Assembly: GCA_022703445.1 (NCBI GenBank)
Contig: JAKLDR010000037.1
Span: 1 to 36,408, forward strand
Direction: 5' to 3'
DNA: 36,408 nucleotides
Source of the DNA: Planctomycetota bacterium
GTDB lineage: Bacteria; Planctomycetota; SZUA-567; JAKLDR01
Below, in pieces: positions 23,872 through 32,900 of the stretch (position 1 is the first letter of the stretch; each line of letters starts with the position of its first letter). Below the pieces are notes generated by a model. That model saw only the letters and a list, made by a program, of their open reading frames with translations, ran no database searches and had not been told where the DNA came from. The translations under genes and the position numbers were made by a program.

Positions 23872-23934
23872 CGGCAGCCCTTCGAACCGCGCGCCGCCGC
23901 CCGGAGCGGCGGCAGGACGGCCCCGGGCGTGCTC
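23872..23934 (+). ncRNA. Structured leader or small RNA before the proline-rich gene
   Basis: GAGCAC (23872-23877) pairs with GTGCTC (23929-23934). Inside, GCCGCCGC (23893-23900) pairs perfectly with GCGGCGGC (23906-23913). The nested stems end 19 bp before the ATG at 23954. This could be a 5' UTR regulatory structure; it matches no riboswitch I recognise. The rest of the 157-bp gap shows nothing else. Confidence 0.35.
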
Positions 23935-23953
23935 GCGAAAGGGGAGAAACCTG

Positions 23954-24268
23954 ATGTCCCTGGAGAAACTCAAGATGCTCGCTGTCGTGGCGGCGGCCGC
24001 CGCCTTCCTGGCCTCAGTCTCGCCGCTGGCGTCATCCGCCGCCGCCGGCGAGCGCGGCGGGAAGAAGGCCTCCGCCAAGCCGCCCAAGAAGGCGCCGCCG
24101 AAGACCACGCCTGCCGGCTCGCCCCCGGCCGTCCCCTCGGCAACACCCGCTCCTGCTCCTGCTCCTTCCTCCACCCCCGCGCCGACTGGCGGGGTCATGA
24201 TGCCCGTGCCAGAGGAAGACTACCCGGACCGGGAGCCGCAGCCCTACCCCTATCCGCCGACGGAGTAG
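23954..24268 (+). CDS. Small secreted Ala/Pro-rich protein
   Basis: This 104-residue protein has a signal peptide (about residues 8-33, LAVVAAAAAFLASVSPLASSAAA) and a low-complexity mature part. Lys/Pro repeats (KKASAKPPKKAPPK) are followed by a Pro/Ala/Ser/Thr stretch and a Tyr/Pro-rich acidic tail (EEDYPDREPQPYPYPPTE). No domain is recognisable; a cell-wall or envelope tether is possible. AGGGGAG lies before the ATG. It is bounded by a structured leader and a strong intrinsic terminator, so it is a monocistronic unit. Confidence 0.65.
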   Translation: MSLEKLKMLAVVAAAAAFLASVSPLASSAAAGERGGKKASAKPPKKAPPKTTPAGSPPAVPSATPAPAPAPSSTPAPTGGVMMPVPEEDYPDREPQPYPYPPTE

Positions 24269-24294
24269 CCACCCCGGAGCGCGACGCAGACAAC

Positions 24295-24330
24295 GGGGCG
24301 GGAGCCTGTCCCAGCTCCCGCCCCGACATT
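24295..24330 (+). terminator. Strong intrinsic terminator
   Basis: GGGGCGGGAGC (24295-24305) pairs perfectly with GCTCCCGCCCC (24314-24324) around an 8-nt loop and is followed by GACATTTTC. It lies 26 bp after the small secreted protein gene and between convergent genes. Confidence 0.8.
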
Positions 24331-24361
24331 TTCGCGCGCGGGCTGAACTTGCGCTGAAGGC

Positions 24362-24904
24362 TCAGCCCCCGTCGAAGCTCCAGTGCTCCTGGGCCATGAA
24401 CCAGTTGCCGGAGTCCTCCAGGTACTCGATCGTGCCGCTGAGAATTTTCCAGTGGTCCTCTTCCTCGGCGGCCAGGCGCTCGCAGAGCTTGCGGGCCTCC
24501 TGGGAGACGGCCGACTTGGCCCACTTGCGATAGAAGGCCAGCGACTTGTCCTCCATCTCGACGCCCACCTTGAGGGCCTCGATGTCGTCCGGGGTGCTGG
24601 CCGCCCGGGCCTTGACGCTCTCCGGCATGTCCTCGAAGACGTTACGCAGAGCCTCGGCGAACTCGCCGCTGTAGGCGGTGATCCGCAGGCGGCCGGCGGC
24701 CAGGGCGTCGATGATCTCGATGTGCTTCTCCTCCGCCTCGGCCAGCGATTCGAACATCTTGGCGGCCAGGGGGTTGGAGGTCTTGGCGGCGGCCTCCTCA
24801 TAGAACTTCTTGCCGTCCCGCTCGGTGTTGCGGGCGGTCTCCAGGATGGTCTTGATCTCCTGATCCGGTCCGGCGGGGTTCTTCTTCGGCTGTTTCGCGG
24901 CCAT
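24362..24904 (-). CDS. Rubrerythrin/ferritin-like di-iron protein
   Basis: This 180-residue four-helix protein carries paired ExxH-type motifs: NTERDGKKFYEEAA (Glu ligand), EAEEKHIEIIDAL (ExxH), GVEMEDKSLAFYRKWA (Glu) and EEEDHWKILSGTIEYL (ExxH). This is the rubrerythrin/YciE-like ferritin layout, without the C-terminal rubredoxin domain. Likely functions are peroxide reduction or iron handling in the cytoplasm. The ATG at 24902-24904 is chosen because AAGGAG lies eight bases upstream. It has its own promoter and stands alone. Confidence 0.88.
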   Translation of the reverse strand: MAAKQPKKNPAGPDQEIKTILETARNTERDGKKFYEEAAAKTSNPLAAKMFESLAEAEEKHIEIIDALAAGRLRITAYSGEFAEALRNVFEDMPESVKARAASTPDDIEALKVGVEMEDKSLAFYRKWAKSAVSQEARKLCERLAAEEEDHWKILSGTIEYLEDSGNWFMAQEHWSFDGG

Positions 24905-24964
24905 GACTGCACTCCTTCCGTCCTGTCGTCCCCGGCGCATCCGGAGCGCGCGGGACTGCCCGTA

Positions 24965-24992
24965 TTCCTAGCGGAACGCGGGAAGATGTCAA
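24965..24992 (-). promoter_or_regulatory. Promoter of the rubrerythrin-like gene
   Basis: On the minus strand TTGACA (24992-24987), a 16-bp spacer and TAGGAA (24970-24965). The -35 is perfect, the -10 moderate. Confidence 0.55.
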
Positions 24993-25006
24993 GACCCATC
25001 TCGTCC

Positions 25007-25035
25007 TTGCAGCCCCGGGCCGGACGGGGTATATA
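25007..25035 (+). promoter_or_regulatory. Promoter of the PilZ gene
   Basis: TTGCAG (25007-25012), a 17-bp spacer and TATATA (25030-25035), 43 bp before the ATG at 25078. It is divergent from the rubrerythrin promoter. Confidence 0.65.
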
Positions 25036-25077
25036 GAGCATGCGGCCGGCGGGGGCCGTATGATCGGAGGGCCGGAA

Positions 25078-25986
25078 ATGGCCAAGGACTACGGCGACCA
25101 GCGGACTTCCAGGCGCTACAACGTCCGGGACTTCGAGCTGTACTGGACTCCGGGCGGACTGCTCTCCTTCCTGAGCGCCGCCAAGCAGGCCAAGAACAAG
25201 CTGCCGGTGGTCAACTTCAGCATCGGCGGCGCGCAGTTCCTCTCGGCCAAGGACATGACCCAGGGCGAGCGGGTCCGCATCCACTTGGTCAACCCCGTCC
25301 TGGCCGAGCCGATGGTCCTGGAGGCCGAGATCTGCTGGTCGCGCCAGATACCGCGGCGCTCGGCCTATCGGGTTGGCGTGCGCTTCACCTCAGACTCCTC
25401 GCGCAACCGGGACAAGCTCCAGGAGCTGGAGGCCAAGCTCAGCGGCATGACCATCCGGCTGCGCTGCGCCGGCTGCGGCACGCCCTTCTCGGTCAAGAAG
25501 AGCTTCGAGGGCGAGGCCGGGCGCTGCCCCCGCTGCAAGGCCGTGGTGGAGGTCCGTGAGGAGGAAATCCTGCCCGAACTCCCCGAGGAGAAGCGGGCCG
25601 CCGAGGACAAGCCCGGTCCCGCCGCGGCCCGCCCGGTCTCCGGAGCCGGGATATCCAAGACGATCGATGGCTTCATCCGCACCTCCGTGCCCAGCCGGCT
25701 GCACCTGCAGCTCATCCAGCATTTCGCCAAGCGCCCGGCCGGGCAGGTGGCCGGCGTCAGCGAGCTGGCCATGCTGGTGACCACCCCGGAGCCGCGGGTC
25801 CACGCCGCGCTGCGCGAGATGGTCAGCCAGGGGATCCTCAAGGAACTGGGCGCCAAGACCTTCAACTACGACCCGTCGCCGGAAGCCAAACGCAAGATCG
25901 CCGAGCTGGCCACCCTGCTCAACAACCCCCAGCGCCGCAGCGAGGTGCTGGCGGTGGTGCTCGACGCCGAGAAGAACAAGAAGTAG
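25078..25986 (+). CDS. PilZ domain protein with zinc ribbon and C-terminal winged helix
   Basis: The 302-residue product has three parts. A PilZ domain (about 5-120) carries both c-di-GMP contacts: RRYNVR (RxxxR) near residue 14 and NFSIGGAQF ([D/N]xSxxG) near residue 46. A zinc ribbon follows at about 131-160, CAGCGTPFSVKKSF...CPRCKAVVEV. After a linker, a winged-helix-like domain spans about 195-275 (LQLIQHFAKRPAGQVAGVSELAMLVTTPEPRVHAALREMVSQGILKEL). It could be a c-di-GMP-responsive regulator. GGAGGG lies six bases before this ATG, preferred over the ATG at 25060. It is convergent with the GH172 gene and ends in a Lys/Asn tail. Confidence 0.85.
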   Translation: MAKDYGDQRTSRRYNVRDFELYWTPGGLLSFLSAAKQAKNKLPVVNFSIGGAQFLSAKDMTQGERVRIHLVNPVLAEPMVLEAEICWSRQIPRRSAYRVGVRFTSDSSRNRDKLQELEAKLSGMTIRLRCAGCGTPFSVKKSFEGEAGRCPRCKAVVEVREEEILPELPEEKRAAEDKPGPAAARPVSGAGISKTIDGFIRTSVPSRLHLQLIQHFAKRPAGQVAGVSELAMLVTTPEPRVHAALREMVSQGILKELGAKTFNYDPSPEAKRKIAELATLLNNPQRRSEVLAVVLDAEKNKK

Positions 25987-26018
25987 CGGCCGGCTCGGAC
26001 GCGGCCCGCCAGTTCGTC

Positions 26019-26035
26019 GGGCCTCCGGCAGGCCC
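26019..26035. terminator. Hairpin between convergent PilZ and GH172 genes
   Basis: GGGCCT-CCGGC-AGGCCC gives a 6-bp stem, extendable on the outside. There is no T-run. It occupies the 57-bp convergent gap. Confidence 0.4.
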
Positions 26036-26043
26036 CGCCGACC

Positions 26044-27105
26044 TCAGACGATCTCGCGCAGGTCCCTCCCCGGCAGCGCCGGGAACTTGGCGTGCGGCTC
26101 GGTCTGGTACCAGTAGACCACCGAGGCGATGTCGTCCTGCAGCGGCAGGTAGCGGCCCTCGCCCCTCCAGCCGATGGCCTGCATGGTCACGCGCAGGTCC
26201 TGCCGGAAGAAGACCGGGTCGGGCACGTGGAAGCGATACAGGGTCAGCCGCGTGCCGGGTTTGTTGCGCTCTCCGGAGACGCGCTGGAACCCGAAGAACG
26301 GCGCCGAAAAATTGCCCTCGTCGAAGCACCAGGCCCCGCCGAAGTAGTCCTCGGTGCCCGTGCCGCAGATGGTCGGGAACTTGCCGTCGCCGTCCAGGAA
26401 CATCTTGATCTCGCCCTCGCCCCACCAACCGGCGTTGTTCTGCTGCCAGGACATGAAAGTGCCCACGTACTGGCCCTGGCCCCTGACCCCGTCAAGCATG
26501 GTGTAGTCCGTGCCGTACTCCAGCGGGTTGGTCCGGCGCCACTGGGCGTGGAGCGAGAGCGCATCCTCGGCCACCGGCTCGAGGGTGTAGTTGATGGTGT
26601 AGAAGAAGCCCTTGAGTTCCTCGACGCCCTCGTTGGTCACGCTGATCCGGGCGTGCTTCCGGAAGGGCATGGGGAAGAAGCAGTTCATCCCGCCCTTGGG
26701 GTTCACATTGATGGGCTGGGCCAGGATGTTCTGCCGCGCGTTCCACGAGCAGCAGAAGAAGTCGCCGGCCGGGACCTCCACCGAGGGCTCGAGCTCGCCG
26801 TCCCACCAGATGCGCAGGATCAGGTCGCGGTAGAACTTGACGTCGAAGGTGAACCAGATGTGCCGGATGACGCCCGGGCCGGCGTTGTCCATGAGCACCG
26901 CGGACTGGCCGGCGGGGATGTCCAGGAAGGGCGAGACCTTCCATCCCTGGCCCAGGTCCCTGGCGCTGTTCGCCGCCCGCGGGGCCAGGGTGTCGGCCGC
27001 GGTGGCCATGCCGCCCTTGCCCTTCTCCCCCCGGAAGTTCTCGGCGGAGAGCGAGCGGCTCTCGCAGTTGCGCTTCATGAAGATGTTGCCCAGGTCGATG
27101 TTCAT
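26044..27105 (-). CDS. GH172 / DUF2961 family protein
   Basis: This 353-residue protein matches the DUF2961 family, now glycoside hydrolase family 172, whose characterised members act on alpha-fructofuranosides, difructose anhydride and D-arabinan. Signatures are GPGVIRHIWFTFDV, LRIWWDGELEPSVEVPAGDFF, PMPFRKHARISVTNEG, and the catalytic stretch WWGEGEIKMFLDGDGKFPTICGTGTEDYFGG in pieces. Glu230/Glu232 and Glu252 stand where the family has its nucleophile and acid/base. No signal peptide is visible, so it is probably cytoplasmic. GGGAGGAG precedes the ATG. It has its own promoter, upstream of which lies a copy of the AraC-type element also found 8.6 kb away before the propeller operon. Confidence 0.9.
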   Translation of the reverse strand: MNIDLGNIFMKRNCESRSLSAENFRGEKGKGGMATAADTLAPRAANSARDLGQGWKVSPFLDIPAGQSAVLMDNAGPGVIRHIWFTFDVKFYRDLILRIWWDGELEPSVEVPAGDFFCCSWNARQNILAQPINVNPKGGMNCFFPMPFRKHARISVTNEGVEELKGFFYTINYTLEPVAEDALSLHAQWRRTNPLEYGTDYTMLDGVRGQGQYVGTFMSWQQNNAGWWGEGEIKMFLDGDGKFPTICGTGTEDYFGGAWCFDEGNFSAPFFGFQRVSGERNKPGTRLTLYRFHVPDPVFFRQDLRVTMQAIGWRGEGRYLPLQDDIASVVYWYQTEPHAKFPALPGRDLREIV

Positions 27106-27146
27106 GGCTCCTCCCTCTCGGTTTCCAGGCGGCGGGCTCCTCGGTC

Positions 27147-27152
27147 ATGATA
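27147..27152 (-). promoter_or_regulatory. -10 element of the GH172 promoter
   Basis: TATCAT on the minus strand, about 42 bp before the ATG at 27105 and 20 bp downstream of the AraC-type element. No good -35 is visible, as expected for an activator-dependent promoter. The same -10 hexamer serves hisI. Confidence 0.5.
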
Positions 27153-27172
27153 CCCCGTCGGCGGCCGCCGGA

Positions 27173-27201
27173 ACATGGACTGTGCCACGGAATACATGGA
27201 C
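27173..27201. promoter_or_regulatory. AraC-type operator, copy upstream of the GH172 gene
   Basis: The element has ACATGGA at 27173, GCC at 27184, GGAATA at 27189 and ATGGAC at 27196. The ATGGA half-sites are 21 bp apart. It matches the 35752-35780 element at 22 of 29 positions with the same spacing and the same orientation relative to the gene it precedes. Confidence 0.65.
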
Positions 27202-27223
27202 GGAATTGCGGCCGCGTCAGGGC

Positions 27224-29971
27224 CTACCGGATTTCGCAGGCCTCCTCGGCCTGCCAGGTAGGATCGACGCGCACGGCGCGCCGGTTGGCGCTGTCGGCCA
27301 CGTAGATGTGCTTGAAGGACGCCTTGGCGGCGATCGGGTAGGCCAGCGGGATCTTCCCCGGCTTCCCGGCGGACTCCACGGCGCGGAGCCCATCGTCGAA
27401 GTTCCCGTAGGAACCGAACTTCACTATTTCGTTGCCCTCGTTGTCCACCACCTGCACCGAACAGGTCAGGGCGTTGGGTATGTAGAGCCGTCCGTAATCG
27501 TCGACCTCGAAGCGCGGGGTCTGGCAGGCGCAGTGGCCCTCGCCGCGCTCGAAGCCGCTCAGGACTGCCAGCCCCGGGTAGGCCTTGAGCGCGCCCTCGA
27601 TGTACACCCCCTTCATCTTCTGGCCGGCACCCATGGCCAGGCCCGGCCCGAACTTGTCAGGGACGGTCAGCTCGGGATGACCCACCTGCGGAGATGCGTC
27701 GTTGTGCTGGGCGATCTGCGGCCGGTACTTGGTGCCCGGCGGGAGCTGGGGACACATCCCGCCGCCCTCAAGCCCGAACTTGACGATGCTGCCGGTCATC
27801 TGGGTGTAGCCCCGGGCCTTGGCGAAGTCGCCGGGCAGGACGTAGTCGGCCGGCAGCACGCGGATGCCGGCGTAGATGTGGCCGGCCTGGTCGACCTCCA
27901 CGCCGCCGGACTGGTCCTGAAGCCAGCCGATGTAGGCGCCGGTGAAGCCGGCCGAGAGGTAACCGGGTTTCAGGGCCTTGGCGGCGACGAGGTCCTGCAT
28001 GCGCGGGCAACGGCCCGGCTTGCCGTCCGGAGTCACCTCGAAGATGGCGTTTGAGCGCCAGCAGTACATGCCGTTGTAGTAGAGCGTCCCGTCGGGCTTG
28101 ACGCAGGTGCCCTGGTTGCCGAAGTAGCCGCCGCCCATCTTGCCGTAACGGAAGGCGAACTCCTTGCGTCCGTCGGGCAGGGGCGCCGGCGTCAGGTCGC
28201 GGTTGAACCGCGAGTAGGGACCCTCCCAGCCGCCGCCCTGGCCCTCGTGGCCCGAGACGTAGACCATGCCGTCGCGGCGCACGCACATCTCCGAACCTAT
28301 GATCGGCGCGGGCAGGCCTTCCTTGCCGAGCTTGCCGGCGTAGTCGCCGCTCAACCCATTGTACCGGCGGGTCTGGGCCCAGCCGTTGTGGATGTAGACC
28401 AGTTCCGCCTCCGGGTCGACGTCCATCCGGCAGGCGAAGCCCGCGGCGGCCTTGCCGCGGTCGGCCAGGTCCCCGACGATCTCCAGCTTGCCGCCGCGGT
28501 CCTCGATGCACAGCAGGCTCTCCGGACGGGCGCCACCGGAGAGCCAGAGGCGCGGGGCAGGTCCGGTCGGGTCAAGGGCAAGGTGCGGGTCGGCGCCCGT
28601 GGCCGGGGCGGGCAGCTTCAGCGTGGCGACGACCTTGGGCGCCGGCTTGGCGGCCGCCGCGGCGCCGGCCGGGTCCCAGCCGTCGATCCGGACGAGCGCG
28701 TCGGCGTAGACCCAGACGCGCTCCTTCCGGCGGGTCACCACGTAAAGCGCGCCGGCCTTCTCATCAACGGCCAGCGCGCAGGGGTTGGCCGGGGTCTCCA
28801 CCGCGGCGAGTTCCTTGCCCTCGGGCGAGAAGACCCGGACCCGGGCGGAGGCTTCGTCGCAGACCAGGACGCGGCCCTTGCTGTCCACGACCAGGCCGTG
28901 CAGGTTCTGGCTGTCGAGGCTGGGGCTCCCCGGCCGTGCACCGGGGGCCTCGGCGGGCAGGGCCACGTCGGCGAAGGTCGAGGTCTTGCTGGCGCCGGCG
29001 GCCCTGTAAATGCGGCCCTCCGGCCAGTCGGGGTGCAGCTTGCTGCCCTTGGGCGCGAAGCCGCTGTAGCCGGCGAGGTAGAGCGCCTTGCCGTCAGGCG
29101 AGAAGGCTCCGGTCGGGGCGCAGTTGGCGGAGTAGCCGGCCAGCTTGGTCCCCGCGCTCCAGAGCGAATCCTCGAAGGGGTCCCCTGCGCCGCCGTCGCT
29201 CTTGCGGATGCGCCAGACCGCCCCGAAGAAGCCGTCGAGCAGCACCAGGGTGTCCTTCTCGGTCGGGTGCAGCCCCAGGAGCCGGACGTGCATGTCTCCG
29301 CGCAGGTCGTCGTGCATGGCGTGCCGGGAGATCATCGGGTAGAAGGTCGGCCAGGTGCTCATGCGGTTGAGGGGCGCGGGCACCTCCATCCCCGGGGCCG
29401 TCACCGAGCCGAAGGCCTGGCGGCTCTTGGCGTCGGTCGCCGCCGGATAGGGCATGAGCTCGCGAAGGTACTTGCCGTTCCGGTCGTAGACCCGCAGGAA
29501 GTAGACGGTGGAGTCGTTCTGCAGCCCCAGGAAGTAGAGGTCGCCGTTGGCCGGGTCCACGGCCATCCCGCGGCAGGAGGTCTTGTAGAAGTTGTACGGG
29601 CTGTCGGCGACCAGGCCGCCGAACCTGACGCCCATGCCGGCGCGGACGCGGACCTTGAAAGGGCCGTTCCCGACCGGCAGGTTCCAGTCGCCCTTGCCGT
29701 CCCAGACCAGTTCCTGGGCCAGGCCCGGCTTGAGCGGCGCCGGCGGCGGCTGTTTGGCGCCGAGGACGCCGGCGGCCAGGCTCCGGACCACCTTGCCGTC
29801 GGCGCTGACGATCGCCACTTCCACGTCGGTCGGCGCGGAGACGGTGAAGCTGATCTTCACCTTGTCCCCTTCCTTTGTCGCGGCAGGCTTGGCGGTGAAG
29901 GCGACCTCGCCGGCCGCCGCAGCGGCGCAGAGCGAGAGAACGAACAGTCCTACACCTGCCAGTGCGCGCAT
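27224..29971 (-). CDS. Exported FlgD-Ig plus NHL beta-propeller protein (paralogue of the 33064 gene)
   Basis: The 915-residue product has a signal peptide (MRALAGVGLFVLSLCAAAAAG). A FlgD-Ig-like sandwich follows (about 20-120): KISFTVSAPTDVEVAIVSADGK...VVRSLAAGVLG...LVWDGKGDWN...FKVRVRAGM. The rest is NHL/propeller-like blades (GMAVDPANGDLYFLG, GLVVDSKGRVLVCDE, YGRLYIPNALTCSVQVVDNEGNEIVKFGSYGNFDDG, HIYVADSANRRAVRVD). A CxC (HCACQ) stands just before the last conserved blade. ATG 29971 is chosen for GGAGGG upstream; the ATG at 29989 would overlap the previous stop as ATGA. Last gene of a three-gene operon. Probably a surface or periplasmic glycan-binding or scaffold protein; enzymatic activity not evident. 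Confidence 0.82.
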   Translation of the reverse strand: MRALAGVGLFVLSLCAAAAAGEVAFTAKPAATKEGDKVKISFTVSAPTDVEVAIVSADGKVVRSLAAGVLGAKQPPPAPLKPGLAQELVWDGKGDWNLPVGNGPFKVRVRAGMGVRFGGLVADSPYNFYKTSCRGMAVDPANGDLYFLGLQNDSTVYFLRVYDRNGKYLRELMPYPAATDAKSRQAFGSVTAPGMEVPAPLNRMSTWPTFYPMISRHAMHDDLRGDMHVRLLGLHPTEKDTLVLLDGFFGAVWRIRKSDGGAGDPFEDSLWSAGTKLAGYSANCAPTGAFSPDGKALYLAGYSGFAPKGSKLHPDWPEGRIYRAAGASKTSTFADVALPAEAPGARPGSPSLDSQNLHGLVVDSKGRVLVCDEASARVRVFSPEGKELAAVETPANPCALAVDEKAGALYVVTRRKERVWVYADALVRIDGWDPAGAAAAAKPAPKVVATLKLPAPATGADPHLALDPTGPAPRLWLSGGARPESLLCIEDRGGKLEIVGDLADRGKAAAGFACRMDVDPEAELVYIHNGWAQTRRYNGLSGDYAGKLGKEGLPAPIIGSEMCVRRDGMVYVSGHEGQGGGWEGPYSRFNRDLTPAPLPDGRKEFAFRYGKMGGGYFGNQGTCVKPDGTLYYNGMYCWRSNAIFEVTPDGKPGRCPRMQDLVAAKALKPGYLSAGFTGAYIGWLQDQSGGVEVDQAGHIYAGIRVLPADYVLPGDFAKARGYTQMTGSIVKFGLEGGGMCPQLPPGTKYRPQIAQHNDASPQVGHPELTVPDKFGPGLAMGAGQKMKGVYIEGALKAYPGLAVLSGFERGEGHCACQTPRFEVDDYGRLYIPNALTCSVQVVDNEGNEIVKFGSYGNFDDGLRAVESAGKPGKIPLAYPIAAKASFKHIYVADSANRRAVRVDPTWQAEEACEIR

Positions 29972-29985
29972 GGAACCCTCCATCG

Positions 29986-32900
29986 TCATCTTCCTCCAAG
30001 GCAAAGGACCGTCCCGTCCTCCAGACTGAGGTAGGCCCGCCCGCCGGCCACGGCCAGACCCTCGAGGACCGGCGCGGCCGGCAGCGGGACCGACGCAAGC
30101 TTCGCCCCGTCCTTGCTCGCCAGGAGCAGCAGTTCGCCGGCGCGCTTGCCGTCGGCCGGGGGCGAGGCCAGGGCAACGAGCACCTTGTCGCCGGCCAGCA
30201 CCACCGCCTCGACAGTTGCGCCGGCCGGGAAGGGAACCTCCCAGAGTTTGTCGGCGGGCGGCTTGGCTCCGATGCTCCGGGCGGCGAAATTCGAGGCGCG
30301 GCCCTTCCAGACGTTGCCGTCGCGTGCCGCCGGCTCGGCGCGGAACTCGGGGCCGTAGCGCACCGAGTCGCTGAACGCCGACGGGCAGGGCGGGTACTCG
30401 CCCGGGCCGGCGCCGAAGACATTGCGGCTGAGGAAATTGAAGCTCACCGGAACGGGCGAGCCGAAGCTCCAGGGCGAGGCGTCCTTGCCGGTCCGGAGGT
30501 CGGCGGCGAAGACGTGGCGCATCGGGCCGTTGGGGTAGCCGGCGACGGCCACCGACTTGCCGTCGCTGGCCAGCAGGTCGGCCAGGAACTTGCCGCCCTG
30601 CGGGAGCCGCTTCTGGGCGCTCCAGGCCAGTTTGCCGGCGATCGGATCGACGGCGTGGACGGCGATGCCCTCGCCGCTCTCGGCCGAGCGGCCGGCGATG
30701 ACGTAGGCCAGGTCGCCCTCCACCAGAACCCCGCCGACCACCGGCCAGACCGACTCGGTCTGACCGAAGGCCACGATCCGGCGCTCGGCCGGCGCGGCCC
30801 GGAACCGCCAGGCCAGCTTGCCGCTTGCGGCGTCGAGCGCATAGACCCAGCCGTCGTGGCTGCCGACCAGGCTGAGTCCGCGGAAGGCGCTGGGCGGAAC
30901 GTCCAGACGTCCGCCGGTCGGGTAGGTCCAGAGCACCCGGCCGTCCTTATCGTCGAGGGCGGCGGCGACGCCCGCCTCGGTGAGCGAGACGAAGACCCGG
31001 CCGCCGGCCACCGTGGGGCCGGAGATTAGGTGACCGGAGGGCAGCCGCAGCGCCCAGTCGTTGCGGAGTGCGGTCTCGGGCCACTTGCCGGTTTCGAGCT
31101 TGCGGTTCCACAGTATTCCGAACGCTGCCGGCACTGTGTCGGAGGTGCGGTTCGAGCGCTTCCCGTCGCGGCGGAACATGGGCCAGGCGTCCTCGGCGCG
31201 GCCGTCCGGAGCGGCCGCCGCGGGCGTGGGCGAGCCGCGTTCCCAGCGGTCCTCCTCGCTCGCCGGGGCCGGCGGCGGTGCGTCGGCCGCCCAGCCGGTC
31301 ACGCCCGGGAAGTAGGCGTGGCCGCCGCACCAGCATCCGAAGGGGATGTTGGTCTGGGAGAGATAGAGCTGCCCGTTGGCCAGCCCCACGCCGGTGCGGC
31401 AGGAGCCGCGTCCGCCGGGCACCTCAAAGCCCTTGCCGTCCTCCCAGGCCATGAAGTGGCTGGGGCGCTTGCCGACCAAGAAGCGCTCGGTGGCCGCCAG
31501 TGGGTGGCAGCCCAGCCCCAGGCCCTTGAACGGATGGGCGAGGGTCCGGTCCACGGCGCCGTCCTCGGGCTTGACGGCGCTCCAGAGCATCTCCTGCTTC
31601 TCGTTGGCGTCGGGGATCCAGACTCGCCCGGCGGCGAAGAGCGGCGGCTCGGTCCCCTTGGCGGTGACGGTCCAGAGCGCCGCGCCGTCCCGGGTCGAGA
31701 ACGCGTGGAACTCCTGCACCCGGTAGGCCTTGGACGTGCGGCAGAGCAACCGCTCGCCTTGGACAAAACAGAGCTTGCCGTTCTTGCCGAGCTTCTCGGC
31801 AGCGTTGACCTTCCAGGCGGCGGTCCCCGTTTTGATATCCAGCGCGCAGAGTTCGCTGCCGCGCAGAATGAAGACACGGTCCCCGGAGGCCACCGGCGGG
31901 GCCAGTTCCCACCACTGCGCCTTGCGGGGAACGCTCCACCGCTGGGTGCGCGCCGGAAGTTCGAAGCAGGAGACCGCCTCCAGACCCACGGCGATCAGAC
32001 AGTCGGGCAGAACCAGCAGGTGCCAGGCCTGGAACGGGATTGCGCCGAGCGGCTTGCCGGTGGCCGCCTCCAGGACGCTGATCTCCTTCTGGTTCGAGGC
32101 GTACACCCGGTCGCCGACGGCGACCAGTTGCTTGACCATGTCCTTCTGGTCGACGCGGCCGTCGCTGCCCAGGACCCGGATGACCTCGTCCTCCGGCCCG
32201 GGACCGATAGAGCGCTCCCAGAGCATGAGGCCGTTGAAGGCGTCCCGGGCCACGATCCGCCCGCTGGTGAGCAGGTAGAAGTTGCGTCCTCCGGCCGAGA
32301 CCATCTGAAGCACGCCGCCGTATCCCGGCAGACTCGCCGGCCGCGGGCTGGCCTCGGCCGGGCCGGTGCACCAGCGGATGGCGGTGGGCGGGGCGACCAG
32401 CGCGTCGTGGGAGACCAGATTGCCGTCCGGGCCGTGCGCCAGGTGGGTCCATTCGTCCATGCCCGCCGGGCGCGGCTTCCTGAAGACGAGCCACGTCCGG
32501 GTCTTCCGGATCGTCTTGACGCCGGTCACACCCGCCTTGGCGAGCGCCTCCTCGAGGGCCTTGGCCCAGTCGGGCTCGACGCCCAGGCAGGCGGCGCCGC
32601 CGGGCGCCAGGACGCGGACGATCTCCGCGGCCGGCAGTCCGCTGCGGAGAAGTCCCTGGGCGTCCTCGACCACGAGGAGATTCACGGTTGAATCGGCGCA
32701 GGGGACCGCGCGCAGGTCGCTGTGCGCGGCGCTGGCCAGGCCGCTCATGCCCTCAGCGGCCAGTTCGGTCAGAGCGGCGGTGACAGCTTCCCGCCTTGGG
32801 GAGAGCCCGTGGACCAGGAACCGGCCGGACTGAGCCAGTCGCCTGAGCCGCGCCGGCGAGCTGAAACCGAGTTCCAGGCACAGGCCCCCGTCGATGCCGG

